Part shown: positions 26,939-35,766 of the stretch, piece by piece
Position numbering within the stretch: position 1 is the stretch's first letter
How the letters are laid out: each line of letters begins with the position of its first letter
Assembly: GCF_014193675.1 (NCBI RefSeq)
Contig: NZ_BLXZ01000002.1
Location: 704,224-768,223 of the forward strand
Direction: 5' to 3'
Source: Geomonas limicola
GTDB taxonomy: Bacteria; Desulfobacterota; Desulfuromonadia; Geobacterales; Geobacteraceae
Length of the DNA: 64,000 nucleotides
The notes under the pieces: generated by a model
What the model was told of the DNA's origin: nothing
What the model saw: only the letters and a program-made list of their open reading frames with translations
Database searches by the model: none
Translations under genes and position numbers: made by a program

Positions 26939-27895
26939 GTGAACGTCGTTTTTGCTGAAATCCTCCACATGTTGCGCAGTATCCATAAGTCCCGGTACAA
27001 GAAGGAGAGCCCGGCGGGATTCTCCTCGGACAATGTGCAGGTCACCGGCCAGTCCTCCTCTGATCTGATCAAGGAGAAACTTCTCGCGGGCAAACCTGCG
27101 ATGATCGCACGCTTCGGCTCCGGGGAGCTTACTGCGGCACTCGCCTACCATTTCGCGCAACTGCCGGAGCCCTGGACCCGCAAGGCGTGGCGTTACATCT
27201 GCCAGGAGTATCCGGAATTCTGGTGGGACAGGTGCCTGTCACGCGGACTCACCCGCAATGCTGGCTTCTTCCCTGCTGACGAAAAACTCTACGACCGTTT
27301 CGCTGCGCTGCTCATCGACGACATGCACTACGTCGACGTGCTTGGTTCCTGGTTGAGCGGCGAACGGGTCTTCGAGACACAACTCGCCTCTGCGGTAAAG
27401 ATCGGCTTGGACGATCTCCAGCCCTATCGTCACGCCAATCCCTGGTCCGAGGCTCTGGCGGGAAAAACGGTGCTGGTCATTCACCCGTTTACCAAGAGCA
27501 TCGCCGCACAGTACCAGAAACGCGAGCTCCTGTTCGACGACCCCCGCGTACTGCCGGAATTCGAGTTGAAAACCATCACTGCGGTGCAATCGATCGCCTT
27601 TAATACCAAGAGCCCCTTCGGGACCTGGTTCGATGCCCTCGACCATATGTCCGACCAGATGGCCCGGACCGAGTTCGACGTGGCCATCATCGGCTGCGGC
27701 GCTTACGGGTTCCCGCTGGCGGCCCGTGCCAAGCGTCTCGGCAAGCAGGCGGTTCACCTGGGCGGGGCCACGCAATTGCTCTTCGGGGTCAACGGTAAGC
27801 GTTGGGGGGACATCGGAAACCAGCACTGGGTGCGTCCTCTTCCGGAGGAACGCCCTCCCGGCTTCGAGACCATCGAAGGTGGCTGTTACTGGTGA
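26939..27895 (+). CDS. GT-D-fold (DUF1792-like) glycosyltransferase
   Basis: A 318-residue protein from a GTG start preceded by GGGAG. MIARFGSGELTA (about residues 54-65) corresponds to the conserved RFGxGE nucleotide-sugar segment of GT-D glycosyltransferases. FDVAIIGCGAYGFPLAARAKRLGKQAVHLGGATQLLFG (about 244-281) and the KRW segment are conserved in this group. No signal peptide or membrane segment is seen, so it is cytoplasmic and may modify a surface glycan or protein. It stands alone between its own promoter and a terminator. The sugar and acceptor are unknown. Confidence 0.78.
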   Translation: MNVVFAEILHMLRSIHKSRYKKESPAGFSSDNVQVTGQSSSDLIKEKLLAGKPAMIARFGSGELTAALAYHFAQLPEPWTRKAWRYICQEYPEFWWDRCLSRGLTRNAGFFPADEKLYDRFAALLIDDMHYVDVLGSWLSGERVFETQLASAVKIGLDDLQPYRHANPWSEALAGKTVLVIHPFTKSIAAQYQKRELLFDDPRVLPEFELKTITAVQSIAFNTKSPFGTWFDALDHMSDQMARTEFDVAIIGCGAYGFPLAARAKRLGKQAVHLGGATQLLFGVNGKRWGDIGNQHWVRPLPEERPPGFETIEGGCYW

Positions 27896-27968
27896 GACGG
27901 GACTCCGTTCTCGGAAGGAAGCAGGACCCGATGCGGGCGATCCTCAGCGTCGAACTTGGTAGAAAAAC

Positions 27969-27998
27969 AAAGGCCCTTGGCATTGCCAGGGGCCTTTT
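27969..27998 (+). terminator. Intrinsic terminator
   Basis: The arms AAGGCCCTTGGC and GCCAGGGGCCTT pair around a short loop and are followed by TTTTCTT. It ends the GT-D-like gene 75 bases after its stop codon. Confidence 0.85.
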
Positions 27999-28042
27999 CT
28001 TATTGGTTTATCTGGGAATCTGGTTCGCGCAGATGCTTCTGC

Positions 28043-28150
28043 AGTGCGTCCCTCCCCCTTCAAGGGGGAGGACAGGAGGGGGAGGGGGGCAACTGCTTGC
28101 CAATGTTTGCCCCATCCCCACCCCGACCCTCCCCTTGAAGGGGAGGGGGC
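28043..28150. repeat. Dispersed C-rich/G-rich palindromic repeat
   Basis: A CTCCCCCTTCAAGGGGGAG palindrome sits in a 28-base block (28043-28070) that recurs exactly on the minus strand at 43177-43204. A second, related palindrome (TCCCCTTGAAGGGGA, about 28130-28144) follows in opposite context, so the two could pair into one larger structure. The rest of the 27896-28228 gap holds only the terminator. Confidence 0.7.
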
Positions 28151-28228
28151 TTCTGAGGAGCGGACGGTTGGCGTTAATCTGGTCGGGAGTTCCGGGAGTG
28201 AAGACGTTATCCGGCCACTCGCCTTGCG

Positions 28229-30850
28229 CTAACGAACCAACGCCTTGTAGGTTACGGTGAAGTAGGGGTAGGGGGCGCTGCCGCCTGCCCAGGCATTCAT
28301 GGTGCCGCTCATGGGAATCCGCCAGTTGGTGATGTTGGCGTCGTAGCCTGCGGGGGCTCCCCCTCCGCCGGAGACCGGAACGTAGCTCCAGGTGGCACCG
28401 TTGTCGCGCGAATAGGCCGGGGTCCCCAGGGTGAGCCCGGAGGGGGTGCTCCCCTCGATCATCTGGAAGGGGACGCCCGCCCCGTAGCTGTTCAACCCCA
28501 GGGCGAGGTACGGGCTCAGGGTGTCGGTCACCGTCACGCTGAGGGCGTTTCCGGCGCTGTTACTCATCAGGCTGGTGTAGGTGACCAGCTGCCCGGGCGC
28601 CACGTTGGGGCTGTCGGCACTCTTGGTGACCAGCAGCTTGGGCTCCAGCACGTCCTCGAAGCTGCAGACGAGGCTTACCCCCGCCTGGACCGCCGTCGCT
28701 GCAACGGTCAAGGTATCTCCGGCAAGGGTGCTCGTCACCGGTGCCCCGGCGGCATCGCGGCAGCTCGCGCCGTTGAGCCGCCAGCCGCTGGGGGTGGATT
28801 GCGCCAGTGCGGTAGCGGTGTTCAGTGCGGCAAGGACGAAGGACTGGGAAGCGGGGTTACTCGCACCGGTGTCCAGGGTAAAACTCCCTACCCCGTTGTT
28901 CCCCAGGTAGCCGAAGCTCCCGGTTCCCGATACGGTCTGCAGTTGGACCCTCAGAAGCGGCGGGGTGTTGGTGATCCAGCAGAGGTAGTTGTCGCCGATA
29001 CCGGGGGTGAAGCTCTCACCGAGGGCGCTTGGGGAACTGGCCGGATAGCCGTTGTTGGTGCAGCTTAGCGTGGCGGCATAGACGTTGGCGGGCGTGGGCC
29101 CGGCGCTTTTGGTTTCCCCGAGGCTGTAGCTTGCCCCGGTGCCGGTGGCGGTGTAGCTGAGCCAGCCGGTGCCGCTGGTGACCTGGCTCCCGGTACCGGC
29201 GCTGCTGCTCGAGGCAATAACGCTGCCGCCGCTTATCAGCTGCACGGAGAACTGGTCGCTGTCCGAAACGCGCGCCCCGCCCAGGAGCTTACTGAGCGTG
29301 ATGCTGGGGAGCTTGAGGTTCGCGAAGGTGCAGATCACGTTGTCCCCGGTGAAGGCCGCCTTGTTGATGGTGAGCACGACGTTAGTGCCGCTTGGCGCGA
29401 AGCTGTAGTTCGTCCCGGCAAGGGGACTGCCGCTCGAGGCGTAATTGCAGGAGCCCGAGCCGAAGAGCCACCCCGAGGTGATGGCCTGGGTGATGGAGGC
29501 CCCCTGGGCCGGGTTCACCACGTAACCCGGCGAGGCGACCGGGTCGTTGCCCGCCGACGAGGTGAGCACGAGGTTCGCGGGAAGCCCGTTGCTCCCCCCA
29601 AAGTAGCTGAAGCTCGCGTAGCCGCCGACGGTGTTGCTTACCAGCACGACCGCCTGCTGCGAGGTGAGGCTGTCAACCACCTGTGCCGTGACCGTCGGGT
29701 CGAAATCGGACTTGGCGGTGGTGGTCACCGTGTAGTTCTTGGACGCGGGCGAGGAGGCGAAGCTGTAGGTGACCGTGACGGTGATGCTGGCGCCGGCGGC
29801 CAGGGTGAAGCTCGCCCCGAGGTTCTTGGTGTCGGTGAAACTCGTCCCCTGGTAGCTGTAGGTCACCGTGGGGGTCGGGTTGTTGGATCCGGAGACGGTC
29901 GATGAGAGCGTGAAGTTGTCGGCGCCGTTCCCGGTGTTGGTCAGGGTATGGGTCGTGCTGTAGCTCGTCGCCGAGCTGAGGGTGAGGGTCTGTGCGGGAG
30001 CGATGCCGACCCCGGCGTACTGGGTGGTCCCACCCTTGCCCCCGCACCCGCCCATGTTGTCGTCCACCTGGGCCGGAAAGGAACCGGCGCCGGGCTGGGA
30101 ATTGGTGCTCGCTACGTGGAAGGTGAAGGGGGTCCCGGGATTGGTGCCGAGCCCCAGGTCGGCCCAGGAGACCTTCCACTCCATCTCGGTCCCCGAGACG
30201 CTCCCCCACTGCCCGGTGTAGGTGGGGTGGCCCGAGGCGGGGAGGTTCACGATGGTCCCCGGCAGGTGATAGCCGTCGGCGTACCCGGAGCTGCAGCTCT
30301 GCCCCGCGCTCTTCCCGGTGGTGCAGACCATGGGGTCACCGCCGGCGTAGTAGGCCTGGTAGGTCCCCAGGTAGACCCCGACGGTGCGGTTACTCCCTTG
30401 CCAGGAAACCACCACCACCGGCTCGCCGGTCTCCATGAGCCCGTCGTTGTTGGTGTCGGCGTAGTAGATGAAGTTGTCGGTATTGGAGTCCGAGGCGTAG
30501 CGCTGCGTATAGGCGTACACGTAGTTGGAGTCGAAGGTGTAGGTGAACTGCATCAGGTCGCGGCCGGTGGACTGGATGGGGGCGTCCAGGTCGCTCAGCG
30601 CGGAGCTGGGGTAGCCGTCGCAGATGTTGTTGTTGGGGTTGGCGGTGATGCTTGACCAGTCGCTCATGGTGCCGTCGATGGTGATGGGCGCCGTGCCGGG
30701 GAACCAGTTGGTCATCTTGCCGGTACCGCAGACGCAGGCGGCCTGTACCGCGCCGGCAACAAATAGCACGAGCAGCAGGGCGACTGCCGCGAGTGCGGAC
30801 CAGCGGCGGGCGCTGCGGTATTCCTTCCTCGCGGTGCGGTGCGACGTCAT
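28229..30850 (-). CDS. Secreted surface protein with CBM9-like and DUF11-type domains
   Basis: An 873-residue exported protein. A long positively charged n-region (MTSHRTARKEYRSARRW) is followed by a hydrophobic core and AVQAACVC, a plausible signal peptidase I site. Residues about 45-270 resemble a DOMON/CBM9-like beta domain with Asp-rich loops (YYADTNNDGLMETGEPVVV, a possible Ca site). Then come several immunoglobulin-like or prealbumin-like beta repeats with Ser/Thr/Gly-rich linkers. A C-terminal DUF11-type repeat (LLVTKSADSPNVAPGQLVTYTSLMSN, about 740-800) ends the protein. No sortase motif or membrane anchor is seen at the C-terminus. It is probably an extracellular or outer-surface structural protein. 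Confidence 0.8.
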   Translation of the reverse strand: MTSHRTARKEYRSARRWSALAAVALLLVLFVAGAVQAACVCGTGKMTNWFPGTAPITIDGTMSDWSSITANPNNNICDGYPSSALSDLDAPIQSTGRDLMQFTYTFDSNYVYAYTQRYASDSNTDNFIYYADTNNDGLMETGEPVVVVSWQGSNRTVGVYLGTYQAYYAGGDPMVCTTGKSAGQSCSSGYADGYHLPGTIVNLPASGHPTYTGQWGSVSGTEMEWKVSWADLGLGTNPGTPFTFHVASTNSQPGAGSFPAQVDDNMGGCGGKGGTTQYAGVGIAPAQTLTLSSATSYSTTHTLTNTGNGADNFTLSSTVSGSNNPTPTVTYSYQGTSFTDTKNLGASFTLAAGASITVTVTYSFASSPASKNYTVTTTAKSDFDPTVTAQVVDSLTSQQAVVLVSNTVGGYASFSYFGGSNGLPANLVLTSSAGNDPVASPGYVVNPAQGASITQAITSGWLFGSGSCNYASSGSPLAGTNYSFAPSGTNVVLTINKAAFTGDNVICTFANLKLPSITLSKLLGGARVSDSDQFSVQLISGGSVIASSSSAGTGSQVTSGTGWLSYTATGTGASYSLGETKSAGPTPANVYAATLSCTNNGYPASSPSALGESFTPGIGDNYLCWITNTPPLLRVQLQTVSGTGSFGYLGNNGVGSFTLDTGASNPASQSFVLAALNTATALAQSTPSGWRLNGASCRDAAGAPVTSTLAGDTLTVAATAVQAGVSLVCSFEDVLEPKLLVTKSADSPNVAPGQLVTYTSLMSNSAGNALSVTVTDTLSPYLALGLNSYGAGVPFQMIEGSTPSGLTLGTPAYSRDNGATWSYVPVSGGGGAPAGYDANITNWRIPMSGTMNAWAGGSAPYPYFTVTYKALVR

Positions 30851-31012
30851 TGCGGATCAGTCCCCTTGTGAGCTGGCGTAGGTTGCGGGTTCCCGGGTGG
30901 CAGGGCTCTTGGGGCGCCCGGGCGGGCGCAGGCCTTAGTACCACGAGATGTCCCCGCAGGCAACCTGCCGAAACCCTTAGCAGTCGGTAAAGATTCTCAA
31001 GGATGGGGTGGG

Positions 31013-31039
31013 GGGAGCCGGGCTGCCGGCTGGGCTCCC
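31013..31039 (-). terminator. GC-rich hairpin downstream of the corrinoid/kinase operon
   Basis: GGGAGCC and GGCTCCC arms enclose an inner GCCGG-rich stem. It lies 13 bases past the kinase stop codon on the minus strand. The tail is C-rich without a good U tract, so termination strength is uncertain. Confidence 0.5.
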
Positions 31040-31051
31040 GGGGGAGGGGCG

Positions 31052-33685
31052 CTACCCTTGGTGAGCCAGCGCCTGGCGGACCGCTTCGAGGAGCGAGCCG
31101 ATACTGTAGGGTTTGCGCAGGAAGACCTGGGGCCACTGGAGATGCTCCCCGCACATGACCTGGCTTTGATCGTAGCCGCTGGTCAGGATGGCGGGAAGCT
31201 CCGGGTCCAGCTTGCGCAGGGCGGCGAGCGTGGACCAGCCGTCCTGTCCCGGCATGGTAAGGTCGCTTAAAAGCAGGCGAACGGCACCCTGGTGTTGCCG
31301 GTACAGATCCAACGCCTCGGCCCCGTCTTTTGCTTCCAGCACCTGGTACCCCGAGATGCTCAGCATGGCACTGGTGGTCTTGCGGACGGACGGTTCGTCT
31401 TCCACCAGAAGCACCGTCCCCCCCTGCGGCAGCTGCGGGAGAGTTCGCACGCTTCGCTCGGCAGGGTGTTCGGCACCCTCGAGCAGCGGCAGGTAGACCC
31501 GGAAGGTGCTCCCTTTTCCATGCTCGCTGTCGACGGTCACCGCGCCGCGGTGGGCCCGCACCACCCCGAGCACGATGGGGAGCCCCAGCCCCCGCCCGGT
31601 GAACTTGCTGGAGAAGAAGGGGTCGAAGAGTTCGCCGATATCCGTTTCGCTGATGCCGCAGCCGGCGTCGGCGACCTCGAGGGCGCAGTAGTTGGCGCCC
31701 GGCTCGGGCTCCCAGTCGAGCGGAAAGCGGTTCAGGGTCCCCACCTGGGTGGCCTGGACCGTTTTCAGGCGCAGCCGGACCACACCAGCAACACCACCGA
31801 GCGCCTCCCAGGCGTTGGTCACCAGGCTCGCCAAGAGCTGCTGCAGCTGCTGCTCGCTGCCGTTTAACCAGAGCGTGCTGGTCTCCTGTTCCAGGACCAG
31901 ATCCACCATGGGTGGCAGCCCGTTTTTCAGCGCCGCCGCGCTACGCCGGCAGAGCTCGGCCAGGTCCAGTTTCTCGTGCCGGCCCGGTGCCTGCCCCAGG
32001 TAGGTGAGCATCAGGGTGCTGACCTCGGCGGCACGCGAGGCGGCCTTGAGTGCCTCGCCGAGATTGTCGGCGGGGGGAACGCCGGAGGGGAGGCTCAGGA
32101 GGGCGAGCTCGAGGTTACCCAAGACCGCACCCAGGAGGTTGTTGAACTTGTGCGCGATGGCCCCCGCCATCCGTCCCAGGCTTTGTGCCTTGTGGGCCAG
32201 CTGGAGCCGTTTTTCCAGGTCGCGGCGTGCCTCCTCGGACCGGACCCGCTCGGTGATGTCGTGGAGGATGGTGTGCAAAAGCGTGCGGCCACGCACCCGG
32301 ATCGAAGTCGAGTAGATCTCGACGTTGCGCAGTTCCCCGTCGGCCAGCCGGTGCCGGAACAGGAAGTGGCTCTCCACTCCGGCCGCCGCGCGGGCCAATT
32401 CCTCCCGGACGCTCGCCTGGGGCAGGTCGTTGATCTGGTCGATGCGCAGTGAGGTGAGTGTGTCTGAGGGGAAGCCGTAGAAGGCGACGGCTGCCTCGTT
32501 GGCAGCCATGATCTCCCCGGTAGCCGGGTCGATGAGGAGCTGGATGGCGCTGCTTTTCTGGAACAGGTCGTGGTAGGTCTGCTCGCTTTCCTTGAGCGCC
32601 TCCTCGTTCACCATGAGACGGTGTGATACGGCGAGCAGGTGCTCCAGGTTGAGCGCGTTGTTGAGCACCACGGCGCAGACCACCACGGTCTCCCGGGCCA
32701 CCTGCAGGTACTGTTCGAGGTGGTCCGGCAGGGCGATCCGGTCCACGCAGATCACCCCGAGGAGGCACCCTTCCCATTGCACCCGGAGGAGGAACCCGGC
32801 ACCCGAGGGAAGCGGCGCAGCAGACTCCTTAAGCGCCAGGGCCGCTTCCTTGATCCGCGGCTCCTGCGCCGCATCCCCCGAACCAAGGCGCACAACCTCG
32901 CCGGCGCTCCCGTCGCTGATCGGCATCCAGGCCACCTCGGCCGCCGCGAACATCATCTGGTAGAGCTGCAGGACCTCGCGCAGCACCGCCTCCTTGCCGG
33001 TGGCCTGCACGATCAGCTTGAGCAGGTCGAGCACCATGGCGTAGTCCGCGTTGCAGCGCCGGGCCAGTTCCAGGCGCCCCCCGAGCGTGGCCTCGCGCCG
33101 CTCGGCGCGCCAGGCGAACACCAGCGCCTGGCAGCGCAGCGCAAGCTGGTCCAGCCCCAGCCAGACGGTCTGGTGCGGCAGCCTTACCCGCTCCGCGAAG
33201 GCCGCGAGCTCACGGTCGGCGTCGGGGAGGACCCCGGTGTCGAGGTGCACGATCCCGGCAACCGACTCGCCGAACATCTCTGCTGCGGTGTCGCCGTCAA
33301 GCCCCTGCTCGGCGAGGCGCGCGCGCCAGTGGGTGAGCCATCCGGAACTCACCAGGTACTGCCCCTGCTGCTGGTAGCGGGTCACGGCGAAGTCGCCGGC
33401 CAGGGGAGCGAGGCAGTGGGGCTGCCGGGTGACCCGGCACCCGGCCAGGTGAGGGGGGGGCTTGCCGAGCTGCTCGAGGCAGCAGCTCCCTAGGATCTCG
33501 ATCCGGTCCAGCTCGAGCGTCTCGGGCAGCAGACGGCCGAGATCTTCCCAGGTGAGCGGCGGGCGGCCGCAGCGGGCGGGGTAGCGGACAAAGACCACTT
33601 CGGCCGGGTCGAATCCGCGTGCCACCTGCTCCAGTTCCGGTGCCAACCAGGCGCAGGCGACGATGGCGAGGCGTCGGTCAGGCAT
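31052..33685 (-). CDS. DUF1638 domain fused to a hybrid histidine kinase/response regulator
   Basis: An 877-residue protein. Residues 1-200 resemble DUF1638 (IVACAWLAPELEQ, ILGSCCLEQL, YLVSSGWLTHWRARL, GLDQLALRCQALV), a family otherwise found as a separate gene beside corrinoid methyltransferases. A GAF-like region (about 215-350) and a PAS domain (about 365-480) follow. The kinase phospho-acceptor His is H512 in GAIAHKFNNLLG, with an ATPase domain about 600-735. A C-terminal receiver (about 752-875) carries LLLSDLTMPG. No membrane segment is seen, so it is a cytoplasmic sensor. GGAGGT precedes the ATG, which overlaps the UroD-like gene by 8 bases. It probably senses the state of the two upstream products. 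Confidence 0.85.
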   Translation of the reverse strand: MPDRRLAIVACAWLAPELEQVARGFDPAEVVFVRYPARCGRPPLTWEDLGRLLPETLELDRIEILGSCCLEQLGKPPPHLAGCRVTRQPHCLAPLAGDFAVTRYQQQGQYLVSSGWLTHWRARLAEQGLDGDTAAEMFGESVAGIVHLDTGVLPDADRELAAFAERVRLPHQTVWLGLDQLALRCQALVFAWRAERREATLGGRLELARRCNADYAMVLDLLKLIVQATGKEAVLREVLQLYQMMFAAAEVAWMPISDGSAGEVVRLGSGDAAQEPRIKEAALALKESAAPLPSGAGFLLRVQWEGCLLGVICVDRIALPDHLEQYLQVARETVVVCAVVLNNALNLEHLLAVSHRLMVNEEALKESEQTYHDLFQKSSAIQLLIDPATGEIMAANEAAVAFYGFPSDTLTSLRIDQINDLPQASVREELARAAAGVESHFLFRHRLADGELRNVEIYSTSIRVRGRTLLHTILHDITERVRSEEARRDLEKRLQLAHKAQSLGRMAGAIAHKFNNLLGAVLGNLELALLSLPSGVPPADNLGEALKAASRAAEVSTLMLTYLGQAPGRHEKLDLAELCRRSAAALKNGLPPMVDLVLEQETSTLWLNGSEQQLQQLLASLVTNAWEALGGVAGVVRLRLKTVQATQVGTLNRFPLDWEPEPGANYCALEVADAGCGISETDIGELFDPFFSSKFTGRGLGLPIVLGVVRAHRGAVTVDSEHGKGSTFRVYLPLLEGAEHPAERSVRTLPQLPQGGTVLLVEDEPSVRKTTSAMLSISGYQVLEAKDGAEALDLYRQHQGAVRLLLSDLTMPGQDGWSTLAALRKLDPELPAILTSGYDQSQVMCGEHLQWPQVFLRKPYSIGSLLEAVRQALAHQG

Positions 33686-34733
33686 CGGGCAGGACCTCCG
33701 GGGCGATCGGGTAGCGCCCCCAGCGCCGTACCGTCTCCGAGATCGCCTCCAACACCCGGTCCGGCACCTGCCAGGGGATTTCGCCGTGGTTGTCCGACAG
33801 GATGAACCCGCCGCCCGGCGCGCCGGCGCTCAGGGCCCGGCGTACCTCGCCGGCCGCCTGCTCCGGTGACCAGCCGCACATCTCGAGGCCGTTCAGGTTG
33901 CCGAGGATGGCGAGCCTGCCACTGAAGGACTTCTTGAGTGCGGACAAGTCCTCCCGGGAGCTCACCCCGAGGGCCGCGGTGCCGGTACCGGCTACTTCGT
34001 CGAGGATGCTCCCCAAGCGGCCGGAGGCCAGGTGGGTGGCGGTCGGCCCCTGGATGCGGGAAAGGGTGGCGCGGGCGACGGCCCCGCCCAGGCGCGGGTA
34101 GTCGCTGGCGGGGGTCATTTCCGGGGAGGAGAGGGGGTCAAAATAGCAGATGGCCGTGGCACCCGCGGCAAGCTGGGCGTTGGCCCAGGCCACGCAGAAC
34201 TCGGTATTGAGGCGCATCAGCTCGCAGAACAGTTCCGGCTCCCGGTAGATGAGCTCCAGGTAGCGCTCGAAACCCAGTTGCAGGACCGGCAGGGAGAATG
34301 GCGACATCACCGTGCCGATGATGGGGACCTCGCCCTTGGCTCGTGCCTTTAACCCGGCCAGCACTTCGAGGACTTTCTTGAGCCCGGGGGCTTCGGTGAT
34401 GCGCGGCACCTCGAGGTGCGGGATCTTCCGGATATCGGTGATGCAGGGTGCCAAAGCGTTGGGGGGGCCGTCGTCGCGGAAGGCGGTCTCGCCACCCCAG
34501 GCCTCCGACTCGAGCGCGGCGTAGAGAAAACCGTAGAGGCAGTCGTGGCCGTAGCGCTTCCTGAGCCTCAGTTGCCCCTCGACCACCAGCTCCGGGGTGC
34601 TGTAGTACTCCCGGATGCCGATGCCGAGCTCGCGGGCGCCGTGCATGGTGAGGAGCAGAAAAAAGGGGACACGGTCCGGCTCGCGGTGTCCCAGGGTGCA
34701 GAGCACCCGCTCGAGAGGGGTCATCTCGTTCAT
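33678..34733 (-). CDS. Uroporphyrinogen decarboxylase/MtaA-family protein lacking zinc cysteines
   Basis: A 351-residue TIM-barrel protein beginning MNEMTPLERVLCTLGHREPDRVPF, typical of the UroD-like methylcobamide methyltransferases (MtaA, CmuA). These normally bind zinc with an H-x-C motif and a distant Cys. Here the first site reads H234-L-A236, and the distant site reads ILSDNHGEIP (N315-H316) in place of a GC motif. The thiol-activating zinc site is thus changed or lost. The ATG overlaps the stop of the corrinoid gene (ATGA), and the 3' end overlaps the kinase gene. It could still handle methyl-corrinoid but act in sensing rather than catabolism. Confidence 0.83.
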   Translation of the reverse strand: MNEMTPLERVLCTLGHREPDRVPFFLLLTMHGARELGIGIREYYSTPELVVEGQLRLRKRYGHDCLYGFLYAALESEAWGGETAFRDDGPPNALAPCITDIRKIPHLEVPRITEAPGLKKVLEVLAGLKARAKGEVPIIGTVMSPFSLPVLQLGFERYLELIYREPELFCELMRLNTEFCVAWANAQLAAGATAICYFDPLSSPEMTPASDYPRLGGAVARATLSRIQGPTATHLASGRLGSILDEVAGTGTAALGVSSREDLSALKKSFSGRLAILGNLNGLEMCGWSPEQAAGEVRRALSAGAPGGGFILSDNHGEIPWQVPDRVLEAISETVRRWGRYPIAPEVLPDA

Positions 34734-35377
34734 GAGGGCTCCGCGATGAGCCGACGCAAGAGGGGGATCACGCCGGCGGCTGTGGTGCTGGTGGCGTCTG
34801 CCCCGACCTCGCGCCACAGGTTGGGGTGGAGCCGGAAGGGTGCCCCCCCGACAACGAGCCGGGTCCCCGGCATATCGCGGTCCAGGCGCACCCGCAGTTC
34901 GCGCACCCGCAGTGCGGCAGGGTACATGAGGGTCGAGATCAGGAGGATCTCGATGCCATCGCGGCGGGCCCGCTGTACCAGGTCGTCGACGCCGATGAGC
35001 CCGTAATCGGTAAGCCGGAAGCCGCTGGCGCGCACCACGGAACTCACGATCCGCTTGCCCAAGGGGTGGAAGTCGTCGAGGACGGCGATGGCGAGGGCGG
35101 GGTGGCTGGTAACGGGGAGATCTTGGGGCGGAAGGATGTCGTCGAGGAGGTCTTCGGCGATTCGCCCGCTCATGTAGACCTGGGACAGGGCCAATTCGCC
35201 CCGCTCCCAGCGGTCGCCGATCCGCTCCAGTGCCGCGGCGAGCACGGTTTCGGAGAAGGCCAGGGGTTCGAGCGCACCGTGCTGGAAACAGGCCCGGGCG
35301 GCGTTACGGTCCAGTTCCAGAAGGGCCGTGGTGAGCCGGTCGGTGAGCTCTTCGGTTTCGAGGGAACGCGGTTGCAT
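34730..35377 (-). CDS. Corrinoid (B12)-binding protein
   Basis: A 215-residue protein. An N-terminal four-helix cap domain (about residues 5-90) is followed by a B12-binding Rossmann domain with DDFHPLG (D102-x-H104-xx-G107), the base-off/His-on motif. The later VVGGAPFRLHPNLWREVGADATSTTAAGVI matches the cobalamin-binding core. Such proteins carry a methyl group between methyltransferases. The chosen start is the ATG at 35377 with GAGGT five bases away, and a GTG at 35395 is an alternative adding six residues. It leads an operon with the UroD-like and DUF1638-kinase genes, and no methyl-donor-specific MtaB or MttB gene is present. Confidence 0.88.
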   Translation of the reverse strand: MQPRSLETEELTDRLTTALLELDRNAARACFQHGALEPLAFSETVLAAALERIGDRWERGELALSQVYMSGRIAEDLLDDILPPQDLPVTSHPALAIAVLDDFHPLGKRIVSSVVRASGFRLTDYGLIGVDDLVQRARRDGIEILLISTLMYPAALRVRELRVRLDRDMPGTRLVVGGAPFRLHPNLWREVGADATSTTAAGVIPLLRRLIAEPS

Positions 35378-35451
35378 GGCACCTCGCAGTGGCACGGGCT
35401 CTAAAACGTGCGGATGCTTTCAAAAGCTTAAGGGAGGCGGTTTGGTTACAG

Positions 35452-35480
35452 CATATACTCCTTTCGCCATGCTTTGTCCA
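35452..35480 (-). promoter_or_regulatory. Sigma-70-type promoter of the corrinoid operon
   Basis: On the minus strand a -35 TGGACA (35480-35475) and a -10 TATATG (35457-35452) are separated by 17 bases. The expected start lies about 70 bases before the ATG at 35377. I saw no cobalamin riboswitch. Confidence 0.6.
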
Positions 35481-35675
35481 GCGCCAATCGACCGTGGCAG
35501 CTCAGGGAAATATCCCCTAGGTCCGGACGGTTACCGCCTGTCGGATTGGAGGAGGATTGCTACGACCAAGAAAACGTGCGGCTGTAGGATCAGGCTTACC
35601 GTCGGCCCAGTCGGATGCCGAGCCTGGGGGCGGGAGGGTCAAGGTGAGGAGGGGAGAGGGGAGAGAAATGCAACA

Positions 35676-35703
35676 GGCCCGAGTGCGCGCTGGCACCCGG
35701 GCC
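35676..35703. terminator. Hairpin downstream of the OmpR-type regulator
   Basis: Arms GGCCCGaGTGC and GCACCCGGGCC pair around a 6-base loop, 64 bases past the regulator stop on the minus strand. The tail is only moderately T-rich. The remaining part of the 35396-35766 gap holds the corrinoid-operon promoter and nothing else I can support. Confidence 0.55.
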
Positions 35704-35766
35704 TTGAGGAAAAAGGCACTGCTGTCGGGGAAAACGAGGTGCGCCGTCAGGCGAGTGCGGTCGGAA

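Noticed and set aside
35396..35766. Cobalamin riboswitch before the corrinoid operon
   Set aside because: No B12-box-like sequence seen, and the leader is too short from the apparent promoter.
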